Part shown: one piece after another, positions 1 through 10,878 of the stretch
Position numbering within the stretch: the first letter of the stretch is position 1
Layout of the letters: each line of letters opens with the position of its first letter
Assembly: GCA_029204225.1 (NCBI GenBank)
Contig: CM055104.1
Span: forward strand, 27,455,253 to 27,519,252
Direction of reading: 5' to 3'
DNA: 64,000 nt
DNA from: Diphasiastrum complanatum
Lineage: Eukaryota; Streptophyta; Lycopodiopsida; Lycopodiales; Lycopodiaceae
Made by a program: the position numbers and the translations under genes
The notes under the pieces: model-generated
Databases searched by the model: none
The model's input: the letters and a program-made list of their open reading frames with translations, nothing else
What the model was told of the DNA's origin: nothing

Positions 1-1320
1 CTAGCTTGCAATCTAGCTCAAGCCATGTTCTTGAAGTCGAGATTGAATCCAATTAGGATGGAAGAAGGCGAATCGATGAGATCTTTCTTCACCAGGATAA
101 AGGAGCTGAGAGATCAACTTGTGGCAATTGGATTGGTACAGACCACTATGAGCGGTGTTTCAGAAGGTCTACAAATATTTGTGAGCGGCATTGCTTCGAG
201 GGAGAGATTGCCTACTTTTGAAGACTTGCACGGAATTATGTTGGAAGAGCAGCACCGTGAGGTGGTGAAGTCAAGGCAAACCCCACAGGATGATCAAGCA
301 TTGCTTGTGAAAGGCAAGCAGAAGGGTGGAAAAAGATTCCTAAGAAATCCAAGGATGATGATGATGAGAAAGAGTCGTCATCGAAGGTGAAAAGGAAGAA
401 GAAAGGCAAATGTTACTATTGCCACAAACTAGGTCATTGGGCACGTGAATGTTACAAGAAGAAAGCGGACATAATGGTAGTAAAAGTGAAGCAACAAGGC
501 AACATTGCTGAAGATGATGGGAAAGATGACGAGACAAGTGTCTTCTCATTGGCATTGGCATCCCAGGTTGATGATGGTGCCAAATGGTTCATAGATTCAG
601 GCGCCACAAGGCATATGACTGAGAAACGCGATTGGTTTGAGAAATTATCGCTAATCCATGATGGGACAAGATCACACAAGCCAATGGGGAGGAATACAAG
701 GTGTTGGCAATGTACCTGTTCAGTTTCCTCGTAAGATCAAGAATATCCCTAATATGTTTTATGTTCATGCACTCAAAAAGATTTTGCTTTTTGTTGGTGT
801 GATGGCAAATCAACATCTCAAGGTTGAATTTGTCAAGGATGGATGCCTAATGAAGGATATGGACCACAACCATAAGGTGGTAGAAAAAGATTATCGGGAT
901 AGTAATTGTGGCCTTTATAAATTGGATGTTGCAAAACCAAATGAATATGGTCTGGCTACCTCAACAACATCACAATCTGAGTTGTGGCACAAGAGACTTG
1001 GCCACTTAAACTATGGGAGCTTAAGATTGATGGTGAAACTGAAGATGGTAACAGGATTACTAGCACTACAAGATGATCATCATGCCATATGTGAAGGATG
1101 TATTATGGGAAAGCATCATAGAGAAACATTTCAAAAAAGGTGGAGTTGCAAGAGCTAAGTAACCGCTGGAACTTATTCACAGCAAGCTGTGCGGCCCAAT
1201 GAAAACCATGTCGATGGGGAAAACCTATTATTTTATGACTTTTATAGATGTTTACTCTAGGAGGACATGGATTTATTTCTTGAAGAAGAAATTTCTCGAA
1301 GTTAAGCTTCTAAGGATAGA
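1..1320 (+). pseudogene. Copia-A1 gag-protease-integrase remnant
   Basis: Decayed Ty1/copia polyprotein that begins in mid-gag at the window edge. An open frame at 25-390 is gag. A frameshift near 335 moves coding to a second frame holding a CCHC zinc knuckle (CYYCHKLGHWAREC, about 411-452) and the aspartic protease active site (WFIDSGATRHM, about 585-617). A third frame from 658 carries the pre-integrase HHCC zinc module (LWHKRLGH...CEGC, about 982-1095). After a stop at 1156 the start of the integrase core is visible (YYFMTFIDVYSRRTW) to about 1300. The rest of integrase, reverse transcriptase and RNase H are missing, and the sequence runs straight into a purine tract and LTR-like DNA, so this is an internally deleted copy. 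The gag is nearly identical to the fragment at 34,084-34,220 (Copia-A2), so they are one family. It cannot be functional. Confidence 0.9.
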
Positions 1321-1329
1321 AGCAGTTTA

Positions 1330-1830
1330 AGGAGGGAAGAATGTTATGTCCATGACCAAAACATAGGATACAGTATACTCCTAGTCTTGGATACATGGTA
1401 CTCCAGTGAAACAAGCTGTTAGTTATGCCACGTCATACTAGACGTGACCCAAAAGTAACTAATATCCTTGTGAGGCCCAAAACACTAAATGGATTTTAGG
1501 CAAGGTATGAGACAATGTATGCATGTGTAGAGTTATCAATAGCAATTCCATGAATCTTAGGACTCTATTCTAGGTGAATCTATATATAGGGAACTTAGGG
1601 CTATGCATGGCTATGTGCCCATGATGCTTTTGACTCTATATATTGGGTCCAATCTCGCCCTACTCCTCATCATGGTTTTGGATTCATTGCTAGGCTCTCA
1701 CTCTACATTCATGCTTCTTGTTCCTTGGCTTGGGGGTAGAGAGTTTGATTGGATGCTTCTACTTGGTTTGGTGGTTTCTCCATAGCATGTTATCATTGTG
1801 TTTGTGATTTGTAAGCAGGATCTAAGGAGC
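1330..1830 (+). repeat. Putative purine tract and 3' LTR remnant of Copia-A1
   Basis: A polypurine tract (GGAGGGAAGA, 1331-1340) is followed at 1342 by TGTTATGTCC, the expected layout of an internal-region end and a 3' LTR start. A TATA-like TATATATAGG at 1581-1590 fits a U3 promoter. The right edge is not resolvable, because I see no second copy and no matching terminal CA. The A2 LTR end at 32,441-32,682 does not obviously match it, so the LTR call is tentative. Confidence 0.4.
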
Positions 1831-2744
1831 TTCCCTTATAGGTATTTCTACAAATGGCTAGATAATTAAAAGAATGGTTAATATGTACATTGCAAATTAG
1901 ATTCATCCACTATGTGTTGTTGTCAGTTGCTTTCAGACAATAAATGAGTCCGTTGGAGATCTTGTCCGATCATGATGATGGTACAATTGAGCCATCTTTC
2001 GATCGACTTGAGAGTGATAGATGACCAGCTATGAGCTCGAAACAATTATGAGCCTGAAACAGACAAGGTTGTCGAATAGTCATCATGGCCGAATAGAAAA
2101 TGTTCAAAGTGGTAGATAGTTGATGTGGCATAATGGCTGAGTGGTTAAAAGTCAAAGTTGACGAAATGTTCGATTGTGGTGAATGCCAAATAGCTGAGGT
2201 GGTCGAACATTTTCATGTCCTCAAGACTCTATCACAATTTTTTTTGTATTTTCTACAGACTGTTAAAAACCATGTGTATTTTTGCAGAGTGTGCACCTGT
2301 ACAAATATTTATAGCAGTGAATGGATCTAGATTGGAATAAAGATAGGGATTTAGAGGATAGGAATCCAACACCCCCCCCCCTCCCTTAATCTGAATTCTT
2401 GAATGCCTTGATTTTCATATTCAAGATAGAACAAAAACTCTTGTGTGCTTTCTGATTTAATCCCTTCGTGAATATGTCAGCTGCCATGTACTGGATTCTG
2501 CAAAATTTTAGACTTACCTCCTTGTTGAGTATCTTGCTCTTGATGTAGTGATATTTGATTTCGATGTGCTTGCTCCTAGAATGAAATCTAGGAGTGATCG
2601 ATAATGCGATAGCACTCTAATTGTCACATTGTATCATTGTTGGGGCAGATTGTCTAAGACCAATATCAATCAATAAGTTTCTCAACCAACACAAGAACAC
2701 ATGAAGCAAATATCCACACACAATAAAAGGAGGTGGCGCGGCCA
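1831..2744. other. Non-coding stretch, no gene seen
   Basis: No supported gene. The stretch is AT-rich with short unrelated open frames. It contains a run of ten C at 2373-2382 that may be a low-quality or polymorphic site. Segment 2390-2640, read on the minus strand, has the composition of decayed copia RNase H (it resembles 13,000-13,200), but it is too degraded to assign domains. Confidence 0.4.
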
Positions 2745-3215
2745 AAAAAAATTCGTGTGGAGGATATAGGCATGAATATACGCGTGGATACGATTGCGTG
2801 AATTATCCATGCGTGGATGTTCCACGCAAGTGTCATTTCTGGCAACAAATCGGTCGGATGTCGTGAAATTCAAATCGTGTGGATCATCCATGTGTGGATC
2901 ATCCACGCCAACTCTGACAACCAAACCTTCGACGCTCGGAGCTGGAGAAGAGAGTTTGAATTTGGCATGGATAATCCACTCGTGGATTATCCACGCCATA
3001 ATAAGATTAAAAAAAATAGGCTCGGCTTTTGCTTGGATATTGCATGGATATCACATGGCCATGGATAATCCACGCAATTTTTTTTTATCCATGCAAAATC
3101 TAGAGAGTTGGGGCCGTGGATATCACGTGGATAATTTTTTTTTATATCCACGCGGTATCCACAGCCCCAAGTCTCTGAATTTTGCATGGATGATCCACGC
3201 GTGGATATTCCACAC
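2745..3215. repeat. Cluster of GGAT-NN-ATCC palindromic repeats
   Basis: More than ten short units of the form (G/A)TGGAT-NN-ATCCA(C/T), such as GTGGATCATCCATG and ATGGATAATCCACTC, occur within 470 bp, often as two back-to-back units joined by CGCGTGG or CTCGTGG. Segments 2951-2997 and 3171-3212 are diverged direct copies (GAATTT-G-CATGGAT then a palindrome pair). Because the units are palindromic, both strands read through as artefactual open frames rich in W-I-I-H; these are not genes. The 3' part forms the long hairpin annotated separately. Confidence 0.8.
3087..3191. repeat. Near-perfect hairpin, 47-bp stem with 11-nt T-rich loop
   Basis: Bases 3087-3133 pair without any gap with 3145-3191. 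I count 41 Watson-Crick pairs of 47, two of the six remaining positions being G-T wobbles in one strand sense. The loop at 3134-3144 is A/T only. A transcript of either strand would form a precursor-like hairpin. The same structure also fits a small foldback or MITE-type repeat. There are no protein features and no obvious target duplication. Whether it is transcribed cannot be told from sequence. Confidence 0.85.
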
Positions 3216-3639
3216 AAAAGATGGGAGTGAGGATGAGATGGGAATGAATGTGAGTGAGAATATTGATAGTGTTTAGGGCTTTTAGTCCTCTTGATGGATG
3301 TTAATTGTATGTGTTTTGTGATCATCATCTTTAGTATAGGTTTTAAGATTTTTTTTGTTTGATGTAGGCTTGGATATGAAAAATGGAAAAAGAGCTTTCA
3401 TTGCAAAGGATTGAAAGATCAAGTGCATGCAAAAGGAAAAGCAAAGACTACAAAACAATGGAGATACAATAGTAAAGGTAAATTCACATTTATTTTGATT
3501 CATTTGATATTTAGTTGATAGCTTAATGTGTTATCTATTGATGCATTGTATTGTGGTTTCCATTACTTTCCATTGTGCTTTCCGTTACTTTCGATTGTGC
3601 ATTCTAGCACGCAAATCATGTGCTAAAATAGATACATTG

Positions 3640-3765
3640 CATTGAATTCATCAATAGATTCATTTGCACTCAATAGATGTGCATTAAATAGACTATACAT
3701 TGCATCAATAGATAGATTTTGCATTCAATAGATGTGCATTCAATAGACTATACATTTGCATTCAT
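3640..3765 (+). repeat. Imperfect tandem repeat with AATAGA core
   Basis: A unit of about 54 bp starting CAATAGATGTGCATTAAATA at 3671 repeats at about 3725 as CAATAGATGTGCATTCAATA, with the following GACTATACATT shared by both. Shorter AATAGA(T) echoes extend on both sides. This is a low-copy AT-rich minisatellite with no coding content. Confidence 0.65.
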
Positions 3766-6340
3766 GAATTAAAAAATATATGCATTCAACATTTTTGCAA
3801 GAATGATGTAGTGCCAAAACATTATATTGATTTAAAAAAAAGTACATTGATGAGAGAATGAATTTCCCCTTCATACATTGCCTTCTACAAGGCCTTACAT
3901 TCAATTTTAAAACTCTACTCATCATCACTTCCTCCCTCGCTTCCTTCGTCTTGTAGTACGTTGGTGTCCACATCTTCACACTCCCCTTCGCTCTCATCCA
4001 CGTTTTCTTCCACATTTTGCTCCTCAATATTTTCCACATTTTCCTCCACATCATGAACGCACGAAGTTGTAGAGCCTCTCTACAAAATCGAATCAAAGAT
4101 TGGATTAAATTGAGATTATAATTTGATGACATAATTATATGGTCAAATAGAAAAAATTTGTTTTTGTTATGTGACCTCCTAAATGGTTGCATGGGGTCAT
4201 TTAGATGCATGATCAAAAGCATTTATGTTATATTGAAGACCTTAGTGATATGTGACCTATATGATATATCTTTTTAATTGTTGGTGTGTGACCTATATAA
4301 CCTTATATGAAATCATAGTAATTAGTTGAAATATCATTTAGCATTGTAATAAAGATGTTGATCAATGGTGTGCTAGCTAGTATATGATTGATTGACATTG
4401 TCCAATTGCTCGTCTGTTTGATTCGATTCGCTATTGTTCAATTCGAATATTATACACTCAATCCAATCACTAGCTATCTCGATCATGGGTAGCCATATAA
4501 TACTGTAAAAGGTGCATGATTGATTTGTGAGATGTCGATCCTGCAAGCAAGACACTTGATAGAAACAAGATACATCTAAGCTTCTATGGCAGTCTGGTTA
4601 AGGATTATCTGATTAGAAGTGAAGCTATCTAAGCAATTGTCTAAACATTGTCTAAGACTCTGATAGTCCATAGTATTATCTATGGAACTATCTAAGTGGC
4701 CACAACAGTGTGTAAAATAGTCTGTCTAAGGAACCTGTTGGAAGACAATATTCAAAGTTGAACTACTATGATAACTTATTGTGAAGGCATTATTTCAACT
4801 TCTAAAAGGCCCATTTACGAAGTCTCTCATTATTTAAACTTCACGAAGGATGGACAAATGGCTATCCAAGGTTTGTTTTCACAAGTCATTGGTCACGTTT
4901 TTTATGGGAGGATATTATGTTGCTGAATAAAACATATTTTTTTAATATGATTCAACATATAAGATAAAATCATGGGTCATTATGATAGTATTTAAGTTTT
5001 ACAAATCTTATAGGACTTGAATTGTAGTAATTTTGAGATTTTTATGATAAAAATCGGTTAAAATGGTCTTTACTTGAACACACATTGTAAGAATTGTATT
5101 TCCATTTTGGGCATCCGGCCTGCCCAATAATGGTTGAAGTAGGAATTTAAAATTATGTAATTATTCTCTTCATTTGAATTTAGTACTCATGGAGACCCTG
5201 TCAATGTACGTATAAAAAATCTGTTAATAAAATACTATAGTGCGTTTTGAATTCACCGGCCGACTAAAGAAATCTTAGTCACGGGTCCCAATGGCCACGA
5301 CAATATCAGTATCGACCAGTTCGAGTGGATCAACATTGACAACAATGGAAATAAAAATTAGAGCATTGAGCACAAATACTGTCAAAATATTACAGGCAGG
5401 TTATTTTGTACCAAAATTGGTCCGTGATACAGTACATACATAGCAAGAGTTGGACCGTGATCGTCAAATCCCCATCGGATATCCTTTCAATTACATCGAT
5501 TTTTGGAATGGAAGTTACAACTTTGCATAGAAATCAGAAGATTTCTAGTTTTCAAAGCTAATGGTAAAATGTTTTTAATGGATTAGAAACAACTTTGATG
5601 AAGATGTCTCTTTGAAGATGAACCGATTTATGTAATAAATCAAGAAAACCTTGAGGAGTTACTGAGTGTGTCAAAATCGGTTGTTGTCTTTCACACACAT
5701 GCGAAGTGCAATGAAGAAGAAGAAAATATTCAAAAAACTTCATGCAAGTCACAATGTCGTAATCGATATTCCATCAACAAGGTAGTGACAAACCCACAAA
5801 AACAACGAACATGAATCAAAGGAATAAAGGGATGTCATTAAATGCTGAGAATGATGCCAAAAAATATGAAGACAAATATTGTTACGTAAGATGTTTTTGA
5901 AAAGATGATAAGGGATCCAAGAAAGGCAAGATTCCTGAGTCAAAGTTCCCTTCCCATTAACTTCTAAAAAAGCCATGTGTAAAAAGGGAAATAGAATATT
6001 CAGACAATAAAGTCCTTCAACAAACTTTGGATCTATATGACACAAGCATCATGACCAATGAAAAGCAGGAAGTACACTTCATTGCCAGCATGAAGAGTTG
6101 ACTTTGGAATTGAAAATACCGAGAACATAACCAATGGGGAATGTAACCATGTGCAGACTTCAGCAATTTCCATCGGGACCCATGGGAAAATTTTATAGAT
6201 GCTTGAGCAACCATTTAGGCTCAAAAAGTGCTCGACGAAGGCTTTTGAAAACCAGACAAGACGATAATTTTCATCAACAAAGAGTGCTTCACAAGTGCCC
6301 TCTCTCACATTACAACCTCACTTATGTGTGCAATGACATC
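3766..6340. other. AT-rich stretch without recognisable gene
   Basis: No gene, LTR or tRNA could be supported. Several minus-strand open frames (5,749-6,045 and 6,033-6,308) overlap in different frames and match no family I recognise; they could be a decayed host gene but show no motif. Segment 4600-4750 has scattered CTATCTAAG/GTCTAA echoes. The right edge is where Copia-C1 begins abruptly. Confidence 0.5.
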
Positions 6341-6344
6341 AAGT

Positions 6345-7593
6345 GAACGATATTGGTTCACTTTGGCTCAACACCAACGGCAGAGACAGACGACTCGAAG
6401 ACATTCTGTTCGTACCAACTATATAGCAAGACTTCCTCTCTGTAGCAAAAATAGCAGATGTAGGCATGCGTGTGACGTTTTCTAACGAATCATGCAACAT
6501 AATTGATGCCAGCACCAACACTCTCATTACTCAAGGCAGAAGGAAGGGCAACCTATATCATCTAAAGGTGCGCCTACCTGAAGATCAAATGCATCAGACC
6601 CATGACGACTCACCAGACACCCTGTGGCACAGAAGACTCTGCCACATGAACTCAATGGCACTCTACCAAGCAAGCCATCATGGAGCGATAACAGGGGTCA
6701 GCATCTCGAATGCAATCAATTCGACCACCTGTAATGCATGTTTGAAAGGCAAGATGTCACGCACACCATTCGTCAAAGACTCTTACAAAAGGACAAAGAT
6801 TCTAGAGCTGGTGCACTCTGACATCTGCGGTCCATTCAACTTGATCTCAGTGGGAGGTTCAAAATATTATATAACCTTCATTGATGATTATAGCAGGTTT
6901 GCCAAAGTGTATTTTATTCAGAATAAATCTGAAGAACTCGATAAATTCACAGAATATGTGAATTGGACTGAGAGATGCACAAGCAGCAAGGTGAAGCAGA
7001 TCAGAATAGATCGAGGTGGCAAATATATCTCAAATCGCTTCACTGACTTCTGCAATGATAGTGGCATCATTCACAGAAGAACTGCAACCTACACATCGCA
7101 GCACAATGGTGTTGCTAAATGAAAGAACAAGACCCTGATGGAAGCAGCCAGATGCATGATGGCATACTCGAAGGCTCCAAGGGCACTATGGCTGAAGCAG
7201 TAGCTATAGCCGCATACATCCAGAATAGGATAGGTAAATCTGGTGTTCCTCACACGACACCACATGAGCTATGGTGGGGTAGAAAGCCCAATTTGTCTCA
7301 CGTCAGAATATATGGCTGTGCAACATATGCACATATTCCTGATAAGCTTCACAAGAAGCTTGATGAGAAAGCCTAGAAAGGATTTCTAGTAGGTTATGAC
7401 AATAGTTCGTCATACTATAGCATCTACATGCTAGACACGAACACTGTGAAAACAATGAGAGATGTCAAATTTGACGAGAGTAGGACAATGGCCAACGAAG
7501 ACCCTGTTAGCTATGAAGTACTGGAAAGACAATACTATGACCTGCCGCCAACGTCAGAGGGAGTAGAGGACGTACACGAAAACGAAGATTTTT
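6345..7593 (+). pseudogene. Copia-C1 integrase remnant
   Basis: Ty1/copia pol, starting after the protease. The pre-integrase zinc module (LWHRRLCH...CNACLKGK) lies at about 6625-6750, and the integrase core follows to about 7120. The first Asp is present (HSDICGP) and the second is in RIDRGGKY. At the catalytic Glu the usual AERKN motif reads AK-stop-KN at 7114-7125, so both the Glu and the next Arg codon are lost. A frameshift near 7185 moves coding to the frame of 7119-7376, which carries the integrase C-terminal part (HELWWGRKP...VRIYGCATYAH). A stop follows at 7374 and the linker continues to 7593. Bases 6766-7420 are identical to 22,518-23,172 in Copia-C2, lesions included. It cannot be functional. 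Confidence 0.92.
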
Positions 7594-7839
7594 GAGTCAT
7601 CTCCCATTCGAGTGACGAATCAAACGAAGAAAGATTCGAGAGGCAACTTGTCGTCGCAGTTCCTGTAAACCAAGATGGTTCCGGACCGAGCAGAATAGAC
7701 AAGGGCAAAGGCATACCTGTTCCGAGAGGATCTCCCAGAAAGTTGACAAAACCACAAAGAGCGCCAGCAAGATTTGTGTCAGGCAGCTTAGCTTCCATAT
7801 CAAAAGAATTCTGAGGGTTGTATGGCGAACCACAGACAT

Positions 7840-9621
7840 TCGAGGAGGCGATTGAAGGTCTAGAAAAGGACAAATGGATCCAAGCCATGAACGAAGAGAT
7901 GGAGTCCACGAGGAAGAACCAGGTATGGATGTTGGAGCCATTACCTCATAAGTGCAAGACTGTCAAATGCAAATGAGTTTTCAAACTCAAGTATGGACCA
8001 GACAGGAGTGTGACGAAATACAAGGCAAGATTGGTAGCGACGGGTTTCTCTCAGAGATACGGTATTGACTACTCTGAAACCTTCTCTCATGTCGTCAAAC
8101 ATTCATCCCTACGTCTGTTATTTGCATATGCAGCAGCTTATGACCTCAGGATCCACATTGTGGACGAGAAGACGGCCTTTTTACATGGCGAATTAGACGA
8201 AGAGGTATACATGGATCAACCCCTAGGATTTGTCTCGTATTCACTTCCTGACTATGTATGCAGAATGCATAGAAGCATCTATGGTCTAAAGCAATCAGCC
8301 CGACAATGGTACAAGAAGAAGGATCAGGCCCTGAAATCATTGGGATTCAAGCCTCTATTGGCTGACTCCAATGTGTATGTCAGAGTTACATATGGGCAGA
8401 TCATCATAGTGGCTATATATATGGACGACACTCTGATACTTAGTAGGAGTGAGCAGCTAATTGTTGAAGTAAAGACAGAGATCTCAAAACATTTTGAGAT
8501 AGTGGATCTGGGAGAAGCCAGGTGTTACCTAGGCTTACAAATTGAAAGGGACTATGAGGGAGGCAAGTTATACATTCACCAGTCCAGATACACCCAAAAG
8601 ATCCTAGAGGACTTTGGGATGCTGAACTGCAAAGGAGCGAACTCCAATGCTCACGGGGACGGTGCTAACAAATGACGACTGTCCAAAGACTGAGGATAAA
8701 AGAGAACAGATGCAGCTCACACCCTACAGGAGACTGATAGGTTCACTGATGTACCTTGTAGACACCACACGTCCTGATACTGCTTATGCAGTATTCAAGA
8801 TAAGCCAATTCTGCACGAATCCAGGCTCGACACATTGGAAGATTGCAAAACGAATTTTGCAATATCTTCAATTAACGAGGGATTATGGCTTGTGTTATTG
8901 TCGTGGTGCAGGTCTCAGGATACTTTCCTACAACGATGCTAGCTGGGCATCTCTCAAGGACGACAGTAAAAGCGTCTCAGAAGGATGCACCATCGCATCA
9001 GGAGCAGCAGTTCTCTGGATCAGCAAGAAGTAGACCATTGTAGCTCAGTCGTCCTGCAAAGCAGAGTACGTAGCAGCAGCGAAGATGGCCAACGAAATAA
9101 TTTGGCTAAGGCAGTTCCTAGACGAATTGGACGAAACAAGGAACGAGCCATTGGTCTTGCAGATGGACAACACCTCTGCGATACACCTGACGAAAGATCC
9201 TGTGATCCACTCAAGAACGAAGCACATTGCGATCAAGTATCACTTGATCAGGCATCTAATTGAAAGGAAGATGATGCAGACCACCTTCATAGGAATGAAA
9301 GATATGGTTGTTGACATTTTTAAAGCTCTGGACAAAGGGCTCTTTGAGAGGCAAAGGAGCAGTCTCGGGATCATAAAGCTACCATGCTTTGAGAGGGAGC
9401 TGAAGAAACAAAGTGTTTCTAATTACAAAGCCTTGCTAGCTTTCAGTCCTTCACTTGACGAAGATGTTCGCGAACTCGAACATCTGGAGACACGAAACAC
9501 AAAGAGTTTCGCGAACACGAAAGTCAACGGAGACAAAGACGAACGGTTCGCGAACACGAAGGATCCACGAACGAGATTCCTTTGTGGTCCAACAAGAGAG
9601 AAAGGCAGACGAGGTAAGTGA
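7840..9621 (+). pseudogene. Copia-C1 reverse transcriptase-RNase H with C-terminal extension
   Basis: Reverse transcriptase runs from about 7960 to 8640, with KARLVATGFSQ, the FLHGELDEEVYM motif, IYGLKQSARQWY and the catalytic box as YMDD (usual plant copia: YVDD) near 8415. RNase H follows in shifted frames: SLMYLVDTTRPD, HWKIAKRILQYL, KAEYVAAAK, then DNTSAIHLTKDP and HSRTKHIAIKYHLIR. There are stops or frameshifts near 7975, 8640 and 9030. The frame containing the end of RNase H stays open to 9621, about 85 codons past the usual end (after SLGIIKL), into a Lys/Arg/Glu-rich tail containing FANTK twice. Related DNA to that tail lies displaced at 21,462-21,870 in Copia-C2. Enzymatic function is lost. 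Confidence 0.9.
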
Positions 9622-10085
9622 AATCAACAGTGGAAATGAAACCCGTTCTGTCCTCGCGCTCCAACGAGTACCACCAGAGATCATGCAAGTACCCAGAAGT
9701 ACAGAGATCTGACCTGATGACATGACGTCAACAGATACTTCCTAGGTTGTGGCTAATCTGTCACTCTTGTAATTCCTGATTGGTTGTAGATGTATAATCA
9801 CTCTAATCTTAGGTTTACATAGAGAGACCGTACTTACTGGATAATACTTGACATATATCAGAACAGGATACACAGTGTGTAACTAAGAGTAGAGACACTG
9901 AAGAAGTCTGATGCTAGTAAGCAATAAAGACGAATGCAGACAGAAGCTCCGCCTGCGTGCGAGAAGATAATTCTGTCTAGGATCAGAAGATCCAATTGTC
10001 CGCTAGTGAAGCGAGACTACTACTCGTGAGAGAACCGTGCTTCTCTCATGCCAACGCACTGCATGGATTCGCATGCAGTGCCTTG
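9405..10085 (+). repeat. 3' terminal region and probable 3' LTR of Copia-C1
   Basis: Downstream of RNase H, 9405-9712 is homologous to 21,462-21,850 near Copia-C2. It holds three copies of the palindrome TTCGCGAA (9467-9474, 9508-9515, 9547-9554), each followed by (C)ACGAA-type sequence. From about 9712 (TGACCTGATGACATGACG) the DNA has LTR character: non-coding, with an AATAAA at about 9923. Homology to C2 stops at about 9712. I could not find a partner LTR, so its edges are uncertain. Confidence 0.45.
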
Positions 10086-10275
10086 AAAAAATCAGAAAAA
10101 ATCAATATATATCTATGCTTTGCATGTGTGAATGAATGAATGATGTGATGTTATTACATAAGTTGTATTTTTTGTGTATGATGTTTGTTACAAGCACTTG
10201 TGCACTTTGATAAGTGTTTCCATGTGAGCTCTTTATGCATCTAAAATTCACATCCTTACACTTTGAGAGTCAGAC

Positions 10276-10878
10276 TTCACACCAAAGCTCCTTTCATTGA
10301 AAAAAAACATGAGCTGAGCTCAATTTCCGAAAATTGCCACCTATGATGATGGTGGTAAGGTACTACATTGCCTAATTTCACTCTGAGAGCCATCCTCCAT
10401 AACAATGTTCATATGGTGTGTTTGCAGCTCCTGCTGCTGCTGCAGAACAACAGGGAGAACCAGTGAAGCTATCATTCTTCTTATACAGATTGCTGCCGAC
10501 GCCATCCGGAAGCGAATTCAATATTGGCAGCTGCATGATACTGTTCAACGCATGATGATGACCATGCCCCAAGATTTCACACCAAAGCTCCTTTCATTGA
10601 AAAAAAACACGAGCTGAGCTCAATTTCCAAAAATTGCCACCTATGATGATGGTGGTAAGGTACTACATTGCCTTTCACCCTGAGAGCCATCCTCCATAAC
10701 AATGCTCATATGGTGTGTTTGCAGCTCCTGCTGCTGCTGCTGCTGCAGAACAACAGGGAGAACCAGTGAAGCGATCATTCTTCTTATACAGATTGCTGCC
10801 GACGCCATCCGGAAGCGAATTCAATATTGGCAGCTGCATGATACTGTTCAACGCATGATGATGACCATGCCCCAAGAT
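10276..10878. repeat. Tandem duplication of the 3' end of the 377-codon gene
   Basis: Bases 10,276-10,575 and 10,576-10,878 are direct tandem copies (unit about 300 bp), differing by a few substitutions, a 3-bp indel (TAA after TTGCC) and a 6-bp length difference in a CTG/CAG microsatellite (four versus six consecutive CTG). Each unit holds the last 64 or so codons of the minus-strand gene at 10,675-11,808 plus about 100 bp beyond its stop. The inner copy is in frame with the gene and the outer copy is a detached tail. Confidence 0.92.
10378..10572 (-). pseudogene. Detached duplicate of the unknown gene's C-terminus
   Basis: This open frame of 64 codons repeats residues 313-377 of the neighbouring gene product (GHGHHHALNSIMQLPILNSL, then the Ser/Cys/Ala-rich tail ending GGWLSE instead of GGWLSG). 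The alanine run is AAAA here and AAAAAA in the gene, from the CTG/CAG length difference. It lacks the first 312 residues and any promoter of its own, so it is a by-product of the 300-bp tandem duplication and could at most act as extra 3' untranslated sequence. Confidence 0.85.

Noticed and set aside
1603-1785. 60-codon hydrophobic frame in the A1 LTR
   Set aside because: Short, lies in LTR-like DNA downstream of a TATA-like box, no homology seen.
2794-3328. Overlapping open frames on both strands with W-I-I-H repeats
   Set aside because: They arise from palindromic GGAT..ATCC repeats; no codon structure and the same peptide on both strands.
5558-6308. Chain of minus-strand frames that might be a host gene
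   Set aside because: Frames overlap in different phases, match no motif I know, and show no splice pattern that joins them.
9455-9723. Overlapping frames in three phases around the Copia-C tail
   Set aside because: They reflect CpG-rich repeats with few stops; only the frame continuous with RNase H is worth considering.
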